Shown: positions 1 to 10,379 of the stretch, in pieces
Position numbering within the stretch: the stretch's first letter is position 1
How the letters are laid out: each line of letters starts with the position of its first letter
Assembly: GCA_028023455.1 (NCBI GenBank)
Contig: JAQFVV010012507.1
Coordinates: 2,834,901-2,898,900, forward strand
DNA from: Epiperipatus broadwayi
Lineage: Eukaryota > Onychophora > Udeonychophora > Euonychophora > Peripatidae
DNA length: 64,000 bases
Direction of reading: 5' to 3'
Made by a program: the position numbers and the translations under genes
Notes under the pieces: model-generated
What the model was told of the DNA's origin: nothing
The model's database searches: none
Seen by the model: only the letters and a program-made list of their open reading frames with translations

Positions 1-56
1 TATATAGTGATCATCATCATCATCATTATCAACCATTATCAATCCACTGCAGGATG

Positions 57-699
57 AACGTCTCTCCAAGTTTAACCGATCTTTAGCTTCTCTTCTCCAT
101 ATCACCCCTACACATTTTCTTATTTCATCCATCCATCTTACATGTGGTCTCCTTCTGGGTCTTTTACAATCTCTTGGAATCCAGTTTAAAATTTCAATTG
201 TCCATCTATTATCATCTCTTCTAGCAATATGTCCAGCCCAACTCCACTTCAATCTTTTAATTTTTTCAATGAGGTCAGTAACACCTGTTTGTTCTCTTAC
301 CCATACATTGCGTTTTCGATCTCTTCTTGTTACTCCCAACATACATCTCTCCATACTTCTTTGAGTGGTCTGAAGTCTCTGTATTGATCTTCTATTAAGT
401 GTCCAAGTCTCAGATCCATAAGTAAGAACTGGTAAAACACATTTGTTAAAAACCTTTCTTTTCAAACACATAGGCATATTTCCTTTTAATATCAAGTTAT
501 TTCTACCAAAAGCACTCCAACCAAGTTTAATTCTATGATTAATTTCCTCTATTATGTTTCCATCTGTATTAATAATCTGACCAAGGTATTTGTAACTCTT
601 AACTTCTTCTAATTCATCATAATCAATCTTTATTTTCATATTTGGAGCAAATCGATTAAATATTACTTTAGTCTTTTTAACATTTATCTTTAGTCCTAC
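57..699 (-). pseudogene. Detached C-terminal part of RTE protein, copy 1
   Basis: Continuation of the copy 1 protein after the 7-bp deletion. In the shifted frame it encodes the part after the catalytic domain, with recognisable segments such as LTYGSETWTL, RSMERCMLG and WSWAGHIAR, the conserved region after the RT domain in RTE elements. A second deletion of about 10 bp near 75-80, where copies 2 and 3 have extra bases, shifts the last residues before the tail. The protein is therefore not made in full from this copy. Confidence 0.75.
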
Positions 700-2968
700 T
701 TTCATCTGATAACTCCTGCAACATTTCTTGCAGCTCGGAAGCATTATTTGCAAAAACAACTACATCATCTGTGAAATCTAAATGACTTAAATAATCTCCA
801 TTTACTTTCACTCCTTTAGTTTCCCATTTTAATCCACAAAATACTTCTTGCAGCACTGCTGTAAAAAGTTTTGGAGATATGGAGTCACCTTGTCTTACAC
901 CTTTCTCAATGTTGACTTTCCCAGTATCATTATGTAATCTAATTGTTGCTGTTGCATTTTTATAAATATTCTTTAAAATATGACAATATCCTGGATCTAT
1001 ACCTTGATGATCCAATGCTTTAATCACTGAAGAAATGTTTATAGAATCAAATGCCTTTTCATAATCTACAAATCCAAAACATAATGACAACTCATATTCA
1101 TTTGTCCTTTCTATAACTTCTCTCAATACTTGAATATGATCTACTGTACTAAAACCACTTTTAAATCCAGCTTGTTCTCTTGGTTGGTGAAAATCCAAGG
1201 TTCTCTGTAGACGAGTTGTAATTATCTTGGTAAAAATTTTATATAAAACTGATAAAAGGCTGATAGGTCTGTAATTTCTAATATCTTCTTTATCACCTTT
1301 TTTAAATATTAATATTATTACTGCATTCTTCCAATCATCCGGTACATCTTTATCATTTAGACATTTGGTATATAACTTTGCTAATATTTTTTCTGTTTCT
1401 TCACCTGCTTCTTTTAATAAATCAATTATAATTCCATCATTACTTGGAGCCTTTCCTTTTTTCATACATTTAATTGCATTTCTCACTTCTTCATTCAAAA
1501 TTCTGGGCAATTCGGAAGATGTAATAGATATAGGAGGTACTTGTTCTTTATTACTATATAATTCTTGATAAAAATCTTCTACCAATTTCATAATGTCATC
1601 CCTCTTTTTAGTAATAATTCCATCTTTTTTCCTTATTGCAGATATAAATTTCCTATCAATACCAAAATGTTGTTTTACATTCTTAAGACTTTTATTTTCT
1701 TGTACAGCTTTTCTTGCTAGTTCACAGTTATACTTTCTTACATCATTTTCAACTCTTTTCCGCACCCTTTTACAAAATTTGAGATATTCAATTCTTTTTA
1801 ATGCATCATTCTTGCATATCTTCATATTCCTTCTTTTCTTCATAAGTTCTCTAGTCTCAGTAGAAATTTTATTAGTCAATTGCTGCTTTTTTCTACCAGC
1901 TATCTTTGTTGCAGTTTTTAAAAGTGTATCAGTTATTTTCATATTAATTTCATTCAAATCTGAATCATGTTCAAAATCTACTAATACTTGAAACCGATTT
2001 GTAAGTTCTAATTTAAATTCATTAGAATGTTTCTGAAGATTAGGAATATCAACTGTAAATATAGTTTTTCTTAATAATTTTTGTCTCTCTAGTTTTACAT
2101 TAACATGTATCTTACCCCTTACTAATCGATGATCACTTCCTGTGTTAAATTTATTAAGAACATTACAATCTTGAAATATGTATTTCCTGTTAGTCAAAAT
2201 ATAATCCAATTCTGCTGTACCTTCATTTGGATGCTTCCATGTCCATTTCCTTCTAACATTTTTCTCAAAAAAAGAATTCATAATATAAAGTTTTTCCTTC
2301 TCTGCAAACTCCACACGTCTATGTCCTCTCTCATTTCTATTACCATAACCAAAATTACCTACAACACTTTCATCTTTCATTTGTTTACCAATTCTAGCAT
2401 TAAAATCTCCCATAACAATTTTAAAATGTTGTTTACTCTGATCAAAAGCCTTTTGTACATCCATATAAAAATCTTCTACTACTTCATCACTGTGAGAACT
2501 TGTTGGGGCATAAACCTGAATTATCTGCATTTGATATCTGCTATTAAGTTGTATAACTAATCTTGCCACTCTGTCTGATACACCATCAATCTCCACAATA
2601 TTGTTCTTCCACTTTTTATTTATAATGAATCCTACTCCACTTGTATTTCCAATATTTGTGCCTTTATAATAGAGCATATGTGCACTTTTTAAATCAATTG
2701 TCTCTTCACCTTTTCTTCTAACTTCACAAAGTCCAATAATATCCCATTTAATATAAGAGAGTTCTTCTTCTAATTCTTGCAATCTTCCTTCACTTGAAAG
2801 TGATCTGCAGTTGTAAGTACCTAAATAAAAAGTCGTCATCAAATGGCAGCCTGGGTCCGCCTCCAGGATATTCTTAGCACCCTCCGCCTTCGGCCACCAA
2901 CCGCTGCCTTGGTTGGTGACTTTACAGCCTCCTGGGATTAAGGGCCATGCTTTATTTTTGTCTGTCAT
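677..2968 (-). CDS. RTE endonuclease-reverse transcriptase (763 codons, 3' frameshifted)
   Basis: Encodes the enzyme that nicks target DNA and copies the element RNA at the nick. The start at 2968 (MTDKNKAWPL) is shared with copies 2 and 3. Endonuclease, residues about 48-290: TYN (51-53), CEVRR (81-85), GDFN (187-190), GSDH (277-280), the expected Asn, Glu, Asp and Asp-His residues. Reverse transcriptase, about 480-755: RNYRPISLL (564-572), FVDYEKAFD (633-641), RQGDSISP (692-699). The catalytic box reads FTDD (732-735), where copy 3 has FADD and the family usually F/YADD. The frame ends early: near 699-706 one unit of a 7-bp direct repeat present twice in copies 2 and 3 is lost, which shifts the frame. 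The remaining C-terminal part continues in another frame below position 700. Confidence 0.9.
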   Translation of the reverse strand: MTDKNKAWPLIPGGCKVTNQGSGWWPKAEGAKNILEADPGCHLMTTFYLGTYNCRSLSSEGRLQELEEELSYIKWDIIGLCEVRRKGEETIDLKSAHMLYYKGTNIGNTSGVGFIINKKWKNNIVEIDGVSDRVARLVIQLNSRYQMQIIQVYAPTSSHSDEVVEDFYMDVQKAFDQSKQHFKIVMGDFNARIGKQMKDESVVGNFGYGNRNERGHRRVEFAEKEKLYIMNSFFEKNVRRKWTWKHPNEGTAELDYILTNRKYIFQDCNVLNKFNTGSDHRLVRGKIHVNVKLERQKLLRKTIFTVDIPNLQKHSNEFKLELTNRFQVLVDFEHDSDLNEINMKITDTLLKTATKIAGRKKQQLTNKISTETRELMKKRRNMKICKNDALKRIEYLKFCKRVRKRVENDVRKYNCELARKAVQENKSLKNVKQHFGIDRKFISAIRKKDGIITKKRDDIMKLVEDFYQELYSNKEQVPPISITSSELPRILNEEVRNAIKCMKKGKAPSNDGIIIDLLKEAGEETEKILAKLYTKCLNDKDVPDDWKNAVIILIFKKGDKEDIRNYRPISLLSVLYKIFTKIITTRLQRTLDFHQPREQAGFKSGFSTVDHIQVLREVIERTNEYELSLCFGFVDYEKAFDSINISSVIKALDHQGIDPGYCHILKNIYKNATATIRLHNDTGKVNIEKGVRQGDSISPKLFTAVLQEVFCGLKWETKGVKVNGDYLSHLDFTDDVVVFANNASELQEMLQELSDESRTKDKC

Positions 2969-3291
2969 AATTGTATAATTGGGAAAAATCTTTTATCATT
3001 TACACAAACATTCATTCTGCCTTATCAGGCACTGAGAAGAAAGACCATGGTGTTTCTTGATCTTAAACTCAGAGGTAAAAAGCCAATAAACTCACCACGC
3101 TGGCTAATGCGTGTTGGTGAGCAGCCAATCCATGTTCGTATACTATATGAATAAACATATAGTAATAACAGTTGCAACGACAAGAACGTATGGAGTGGAC
3201 ATTAGGAATTTGCCCTGCTCGGTTCCTTTAAGGCCTCCAAGAGGAATCAAAGGGTCTCCTTTCAGTTAATAGCAAACTCCTTTCTGCAGCC
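2969..3291 (-). other. 5' UTR of RTE copy 1
   Basis: About 320 bp upstream of the start codon, closely matched by 20616-20941 in copy 2 and, truncated, by 40969-41206 in copy 3. It has no long frame. RTE elements are thought to carry an internal promoter in this region; that is family knowledge and no promoter motif is visible here. Confidence 0.6.
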
Positions 3292-3302
3292 TATATAGTG
3301 AT

Positions 3303-4255
3303 ATGTAGATATATATAGTGATATGTAGATATATATTAAATGGTGTAATGAAAGCAAGTTGTATAATTTGGAAGTTTTTTTAAAAGAATAAAATTATACT
3401 CAAATAATACCTAAAATAGTTTATCATTTAGCGTTATTACCCAATCTTAACAAAATTTTTATATCTCGATTTCAAAATTCATTATGAAGCAATTATTTCA
3501 ATATTATGAAATGTTTTTACACAGTATAAGTTAATCACATGATAGTGAGGATATTGGTAATCTAAAATGTGATAACTTTAATGGAAATATAAATGAAAAT
3601 AATTGTTAGAATTTTTACCAATATTGATTATATACATATATTTTATTAAAATTCTATTATTACACTTATTTGCAATTAAAACATTTACCATGGTTTTTTT
3701 TTTACTTCTAAATAGCATTATATGAACAATTTTGATGTTAACGTATTAAATAGAGGGATTTAAACTTAGAATTTTTAGTCTATATTTATCCTCCACTCCA
3801 TCTCCAACAACCGACTCACATGACCACACACATGTTAAAAAGATAAATGATCCCATATATGTATATTTCACGCAGAACCACTTTTCATCAGTTGGGTTGC
3901 CATTGATTTGATCCATTTAAAAACCAGGATATTTCACAAGATAAGCTTCTACTTGAAAACGAATAACATTAGATTTTTTTTATTTAATAAAAAAATCCTT
4001 TTCAAACTAAGAGGATTTTCTTTAATTTGAATAGCTTGTATTTCACTGTTTATAATAATTATCTTTTTTAAAAAAATCCACCGTTGTTTAATGAAGATAT
4101 ATTAAATTGCATAAATAAGCTAATCATTTATAAAATTTAAATTATTAACTTAAAGAAACTGATAGTTATTAACTAAAATATTAGTTAAATTGTATTGAAA
4201 GCATGGTGAATCTGTATGAATGATCTTTTTTTTTTAAAAATTAATATTTACAATT
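3303..4255. other. A+T-rich spacer with one old repeat
   Basis: No gene seen. It starts with a second copy of the roughly 20-bp target-flank unit (tatatagtgatatgtagata). At 3785-3920 there is a diverged match to 21160-21265, listed separately. Confidence 0.5.
3785..3920 (+). repeat. Diverged dispersed repeat, partner at 21160-21265
   Basis: Shares an ordered series of short blocks with 21160-21265, including tgac.acatacatgt-like, aatgatgtcc/aatgatccc-like and catcagttgg. The plus-strand partner is bounded by caactgat and atcagttg, which are inverted relative to one another. Family unknown; similarity judged by eye. Confidence 0.35.
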
Positions 4256-6750
4256 ATGGCTGATACTAAATTATGTTCCTTATTCCCAGGAGGCTATAAA
4301 GTCATCAACCAAGATATCAATTGGGAACAAAAGATGTAGGACTAAGAATCTATTTGCATTAGACCTAGGTTGCCATTCAATGACAATATTTTATTTAAGT
4401 AACTTCAATTGCAGAACACTTTCAAATAGAATGAATATGACATAGATTAGAAGAACTGTATAATATTAAATAGGGCAGTATTAGATATTGTGAATTTAAA
4501 AGAAAAGATGAGACAATTATTTTTAAAAGTGAATATGTAGTTTACTACAAAGGCATCAATTTTTTGTAAATAAATAGTGGAAGCACCACCATGTGGAAAT
4601 TGATAGTATATAAGACAAAGTGAGAAGATTAGTTATTCAAATTAATAGAAGATATCAAATGCAGATAATTTAAATGTATGCCCCAATAAGTTGTCATTGT
4701 GATGAAGAAGTAAAGGAATGTGATATGGATATATAAAATGCTTTTGACCAGATGAAACATGTTAAAATTGTCATGGGAATCTTTAATGTTAGAATTGATA
4801 TACAATTAAAAGACAAAATTGTTGTGAATAAATTTGGTTATGGTGATAAAAATGAGATAATATACAGTCTTGTGGAGTTAGCATAAAAAGAAAAAGTATG
4901 TTTGTTTGTTTGTTTTTTTAAAAATAGGGCTAAAAGGAAAGAAACAATGAATCATCCAAATAAAGGTACAGTACATATTATCAGTTAGATTCAATACAGT
5001 AATTGTTCATTATCATGCAAAACAAGAGAAATTAAAAACTATAAGAAAGTCAATATTAATAGTTAATATTTCTAATTTTCCGGAATCCAGCAATGAATTG
5101 AAATTAAAACTTTTAAATTATTTTTAGAAATTAACTGACTTTAGAGATAGTTAAGATTTGATAGAAATCACTAAGAAGATATTCTATTAAGTACTACAAG
5201 AAAGATAGCTGGCATTAAAAAGGCAGCAATTTGCCAATTATTTTTATACTGAGACAAAAGAATGTATGAAGAAAAGAAGGAAAATTTAAAAACTGATCCA
5301 TTATGAAGAGTTGAATATTTAGTGGGTTTTTTAATGATATAAAAAAGAGTTAATAATAATATAAGAATATATTATTGTAAATTGGCAAGTAAAAGTTTCC
5401 AAAGTGTAAAACAATATTATGCAATTCTATAAACAACTGCATTGTCATAAAGAACAAAAAAATAAAGTATTTCCTGTACTTATTACATTTTCCGAATTGT
5501 TCAGCACTTTAAGAAATGCCATGTGCAATTAAATTTATGAAGAAGGAAGGAGGAAAGTTATGTTCACAAAAAGAAAAAAAGATGGAGTTATTTCTAAAAA
5601 GAGAGATGTCATTATAAAATATGTTTTGTGAAGAATTGTGTAATCATAAAAAACAATTCTTCTGCATTAATCACCATTTTAATGAAGAAATTAAACATGC
5701 AATCAAATCTATGAAGAATGGAAAAACTCTAGAAAATGTTGGAATTATTATTGATGTAATAAAAATGTATCAGATAATTGGTAGAATCCAATAATTATAT
5801 TAATATTTAAGAAAGGTGATAAAGAAGATATTAGAAATTACAATACTATGTCTTTTATCATTTCTATACAAAATCTTTACCAAGATAATTACAATTTCTT
5901 TATTATTCCATTTCATGATGATAATAAGATTAACATTGAGAAAGGTGTACAACAGGATGATTCAATACTTCCAAAATTTTATTACCATTTTACAAAAAGC
6001 AATTGATAGATTAAAATAGAAAGCTAAGGTATAAATGTAATTGTAGATTTTTAAAATCATTTAGGTTTTGTAGATGATTTGCAAATAATGCTCAGTGATT
6101 CACTAAATATTACAAGAGCCAGAAAATGAAATTAGGACTAAAGATAAATGCTGAAAAATCTAAAATAATATTTAATGACTTTTCCCAGAGGAAGAAAATA
6201 AAAATTATAACAATGAATCAGAACAAGTTTACACTTACAAATACTTTGGTCAGATTATTAATACAAATGGAAACAACATAATGAATAAAGATTATCATAG
6301 AATTGAATTTGGATAGAATGATTTGAATAAAAAATATGTCTATATGTTTGATCAGGAAGATTTTTAATAAACATGTTTTGTCAATCCTTACTTATAGATC
6401 TGAGACTTTGACATATTAAAGAAAAATATAAAATGTGTATGTTAGAAATAGCAAGGAAAGACTGAAAATGAAATACATGAGTTTGAGAACATTGTCATCA
6501 TTGAAAGAACTAAGAGATTGAAATGAAGCTGTACTAGATATATTTCTAGAAGAGATGATAGTAGATGGACTGTTGATGTTTTAAATTGGATTCCAAGAGA
6601 TTGTTAAAGATTATGAAAGAATCATGTGAAATGGATAAATGATTAAGGAAAGTTGCTGGTCTGCTATAAAGAAGAGAAACTAAATATAGTAGTAAATGGA
6701 TTAAACTTGGAGAGACTTTCATTCTGCAGTAGATCAATAATGATTAAAGA
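4256..6750 (+). pseudogene. Decayed RTE LINE, plus strand (copy 4)
   Basis: Collinear with the minus-strand RTE copies but in the opposite orientation and heavily decayed. It begins at a start codon equivalent to the family start, followed by a recognisable match to the conserved N-terminus (...ttcccaggaggctata...). It runs through endonuclease and RT regions with many stops and indels, and ends near attctgcagtagatcaataatgat, the equivalent of the C-terminus and tail. No reading frame of useful length remains. Far more diverged from copies 1-3 than they are from each other, so an older insertion. Confidence 0.8.
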
Positions 6751-7739
6751 TAATAGTAAACTATAAATTGGTATTAAAATGTTCTTCAATGATCTTATAG
6801 CGAATTGATAGATTGCACATATTATATAATAGTAACCAATCTCTGAAATTATAGACTATAATAATACAATGTAAACAGACTTAGTTTTAAGGGATTTGGT
6901 GATAGAATACTAAGAAAATATAGTGATTGAATCAGTAATCAAAAATATAGATAAAAGAGGGTTAAATAGATTACTGTGTGCTTTTTTAAAAAAATTATTA
7001 AACAATTTTATTTCATCTTTCAATTTCTGGATCAATAATAAATATTCTTTTATAATTTAATAGAAACATTCATTTTTAGCTGAAACATATCAGTCGATTT
7101 TTTTCTGCTTATTTGATAATAATAATAAAAGAAAGTAGTGTGTTGAGGAAGCAATTTTGTAAAGATTTTTAAAATAAATTCTCTTTAACTATGCATGAAA
7201 ACTATTTTATTTTTCAATATTACTAGAAATCTTTGTCCACTGACTCTTTGTCTGTTAAGCTTTATAAACTATTAAGTCTTTCCTCTGGCTTTTGTAATAG
7301 TTAATATTTGTGAGGCTTTAGGCTATTAAACTGTAAAACAGGTCAAAGACTCATTATAGTTGTCATTGAACTAAAGGTCCATTGGGTGCACTTTCGATTG
7401 TGTTGATGCTTATTGAAACTTAAATTAAAAATGCAGTGAGAATATTTTAAACTTCTAAGTAATTTTGCAAGCACATCTTTGTGCAGCATTTAGATGCTGA
7501 TTTAAATTGATATATCTATTTATCTACCTATCCATATGTGAACATGACTTTCTATTGGTTTATTATTCTATCCATCTATCTATCTCTTTTCACCTCTGTT
7601 TATATCTATTTATATATATATATGAATGTTTATCTATATTTTTACCTACTTGTTTGCTTGTATAGGATCTTAAGTTTGTTTTTGTTTTATTTATGACTCA
7701 TTTATACATATATATTGTAATAACAATAAATATAATGAT
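6751..7739. other. A+T-rich spacer with tetranucleotide repeats
   Basis: No gene seen. 7510-7640 contains degenerate tatc-type tetranucleotide repeats and a short (TA)n run. Confidence 0.5.
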
Positions 7740-8868
7740 AATTGACTATTATATACAGTCTTTCAATCCGAAGAAGTACTTTCAGTTAATTCCTTAACCC
7801 TCCTCAACTACTGTTAAATTCAAAAATTATAATGGTAGCAAACATCATTAACTCATATCCCATGAATCACAAATTTTAATGTCTAGCCACTTGTTTATTA
7901 ATTATATTCATTTTATTTATATTTATTAAAATTGCCTCCTTAATTTTTCTTTTATTATGGTTTCTTTTTTTTATGAAGAATCTTAACACTCAATATCATA
8001 CTTAAATTTATATTTATATGTTCTTTCATGACCCATGAAAACTGAAGCAGTCATTAAATCATTATTGTTTTTACTTTTCACACACTTAACAATTCATGAT
8101 CTTTTAATCTTTTTCCAATATTACACCTCCATTCACATACAATCACAAAAAAAATTGATACACAACATTATTTTTCTGCTTGACAGGTATAACACTTTTA
8201 GAATTGTTTACTAACTTATTAGCATTATTTGTAACACAAAATGAAACATAAAGCACATTCTTATATATATTCTTAAAAAAATTCACTTAAGCATTTGAAA
8301 TATATGGGATAGATATCCATTTTTTATTATCAATCTTCAGCTTCTTTAAATCATTATATCTCTTTTTAAATTGACATAAAATATTGTTAGCCTGTTCAAT
8401 CTTATAACTAACTTCAAGCAATTCCTTGACAAATATCTCAATTGTTTTTTTTAAATTTATCATACTGAGTAACAACATAACTTTTCTTTACAAAAAAAAA
8501 AAAAGTTCTAAAACTTGTCATTTTATGCATAATTGGTACGTTTGATTTATAATTTATATATCTCCTTTTTTGCAATGGTTTTGATTATTAATGTATAACT
8601 TAACATACTATTATCTCTTGTAATAATTAAATCCAAATAATTAATACTTTTACTCTGCTCATTTTTAATTATCCATTTCTAGGTATTCAAATTATTTAAC
8701 TCCTCTACAAGCATATTTATAGTATTGGCATTTCCACAAACAAAAACATCTATATTCCTTATGTAATTGTTAATATCTTTAAAAACAGAAAAGTAATGTT
8801 GTATATCAAATCTTCTTTGGATGTATGTTATCATATAAAGGTGATTTGAAATGCAATATTGAAAAAAC
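7740..8868 (-). pseudogene. Penelope-like element remnant (RT end, linker, GIY-YIG)
   Basis: Minus-strand frames give a collinear series seen in Penelope-like retroelements. At about 8700-8800 is an RT segment ending DVFVCGNANTINMLVEEL, where the usual YVDD box appears decayed to NIDV. At 8629-8646 is INYLDL, the conserved INFLDL-type motif just after the RT core. At 8287-8478 is a lysine-rich linker frame. At about 7900-8180 is a decayed GIY-YIG-like endonuclease segment. The 3' end is near 7740. Several stops and frameshifts break the protein. Assignment rests on motif order, with no database check; the GIY-YIG part is weaker than the RT part. Confidence 0.6.
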
Positions 8869-8869
8869 A

Positions 8870-9235
8870 TTAAAGAAGCAAGAATTGTTATACAAGCATG
8901 TAAAAAGTAAAAATAATGATTTGATGACTGCTTCAGTTTTCTAAGATCATGAAAGAACATGTAAATATAAATTTAAGTTTGATATGGGAAGTTTTAAAAT
9001 TCTTCATGAAGAGAGAAATCATAATAAAAGAAAAATTAAGGAGACAATTTTAATAAATAGAAGTTAAATGAGTATAATGAATAGACATGTGACTAGTGTT
9101 AAAATTTGGGATTCATTGGGATTGAGTAGATGACATTATGTTTTTTGAATTTAAAGAAAGTTGAGGTGAGTTAAGGGATTAATCTAAAGTACTTCTGCAG
9201 ATTGAAAGGCTATATATAACAGTTAATTACCATTA
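8870..9235 (+). pseudogene. Second Penelope-like 3' end, inverted
   Basis: Reverse complement of 7740-8105 with moderate divergence. Both contain the block around gactgcttcagttttc, the catgaaagaacat block and the aaattaaggag block, and both end in a matching terminal segment (9150-9235 against 7740-7830). It carries only the GIY-YIG and 3' terminal part, so it is a 5'-truncated copy facing away from the longer one. Penelope elements commonly occur with a partial inverted copy attached. A (tta)n-like stretch follows at 9240-9270. Confidence 0.6.
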
Positions 9236-9737
9236 TATTTATTATTTTTATTATTATTATTACAAGTTTTTAATTGATTGACATTTTATTTCTATTATAA
9301 ATATATACACATAGATTTCTTCCCTTCTGTGACATAATAGCAAATGGTAGTTGCTTTATTCATTAGTCTCAATAGAGCTAAATTTCTAACTAATTTGTCT
9401 TTTGCAATGCTGTTTTAATTAGCAGTTTTAGATTTAACCCTGTATATAAATATTTTGAGATTTACTTCTATTGACAATTCATGAAAAATAATTTAAAAAT
9501 GATTATTCCAGATTTCAATTATGTTGTAATCAGACAGAGTATTACACTACTTAGTAATAGTATTTATCTGATACATTATTAAATCAAAAGTCAAACTCTC
9601 ATTGATTATGCCATATCTTTATATAAATAAAATAGATTAGCACATAGTCTTTTTCAAATCTTATTTAGTAATTTTTTTTTCCCAAAATAATAGTGAGTTG
9701 GTTTTAGTTCAAAGTAAAATCGGTACTTGTGTATAAT

Positions 9738-9921
9738 TCAACTGATGACGTATTACCCTGAAGGCATATCAGTCTAATCTTGCAATTTTTAAGATAATGT
9801 CTCCAAGTGATTTGCAGACACATGTAATCGCTAAAATGTGTCCGCAGATCACGTGAACACGGTACGTTAAAAAACGCAACATTAGACCGATATGCCTTCA
9901 GGGTAATACGTCATCGGTTGA
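9738..9921. repeat. 184-bp fold-back (long hairpin)
   Basis: Outer arms 9738-9783 and 9876-9921 match as inverted copies with 3 mismatches in 46. Inner arms 9808-9824 and 9836-9852 also pair, leaving a loop of about 11 bases, so nearly the whole unit folds into one hairpin. The outer arm ends with the motif also present at 10775-10795 and in the right terminal repeat, so this may be a MITE derived from the same family as the surrounding block. Confidence 0.75.
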
Positions 9922-10165
9922 TCATGTGGTAAAAAACAAAAAAACATGGCAAAAATATAAAAAAAAGTTAAACATAAAAAAAATAAAAAAAATGTGACGC
10001 GGGTCACGTGATAAAAAACAAAAAAAAGGGGGGCAAAAATCTGACGCAGGTCAGGCAAATAGTAAAAAAAAATAAATAAAAATATACATGCATGTGTCAA
10101 AATAATTTAGAAAAAACTATATTCTAATTTGTAAAACCACCCTATATTATGCTCAATTATAAAAA

Positions 10166-10260
10166 CAGCATGTAGCGCTGGAGTTGGCGGGGGGGGCTTT
10201 GTGTTTTTGACAAGCCGTTAGGCTTGGCATACACCTATACCTTGTATTACTCTCATAGCT
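10166..10260 (+). repeat. GC-rich stem-loop motif, copy a
   Basis: Starts at cagcatgtagcgctgg, has a G-run, then a perfect 6-bp stem (caagcc at 10211-10216, ggcttg at 10221-10226, loop gtta), then gcatacac, and ends with ttactctcatagctgt. The same order recurs at 10910-11014 and, diverged, at 30049-30305. It stands out as G+C-rich in A+T-rich surroundings. Function unknown. Confidence 0.6.
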
Positions 10261-10379
10261 GTAATTTTTATAATTGCCCATGAATTTACGAAAAATAATT
10301 TTCTGTATGATATAATTCAGAAATTAAAAATTGCCGATGAATTTACGAAAAATAATTTTCTGTATGATACAATTCAGAA

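Larger units (their letters stand above)
12..3291 (-). mobile_element. RTE-type LINE, copy 1 (full length, broken frame)
   Basis: A complete non-LTR retrotransposon read on the minus strand. Its 3' end at position 12 is a short (ATG)n-type tail (catcatcatc on the plus strand), typical of RTE-clade elements, which end in simple repeats rather than poly(A). Its 5' end at 3291 matches the 5' end of copy 2 at about 20941. The target duplication TATATAGTGAT lies at 1-11 and again at 3292-3302. Order on the minus strand: 5' UTR (3291-2969), APE-type endonuclease, reverse transcriptase, basic C-terminal region, tail. The clean duplication and near-continuous frame suggest a fairly recent insertion. 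Assignment to RTE rests on the single fused EN-RT frame and its motifs. Confidence 0.9.

Noticed and set aside
1365-2560. Plus-strand frames inside RTE copies (also 19243-20210 and 39368-40563)
   Set aside because: They are antisense to the endonuclease-reverse transcriptase and recur only because the copies are homologous.
8800-8960. N-terminal part of the minus-strand frame 8679-8960 as protein
   Set aside because: Above about 8870 it is antisense to the inverted Penelope 3' copy; only the lower part has RT character.
9741-9780. CTGATGA followed by a GAA, resembling part of a hammerhead ribozyme core
   Set aside because: No pairing stem II between the two elements and no third stem; the sequence is fully explained as an arm of the fold-back.
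9882-10100. 72-codon minus-strand frame in the repeat block
   Set aside because: Its Phe-rich translation comes from A-runs on the plus strand; part of it is the fold-back arm.
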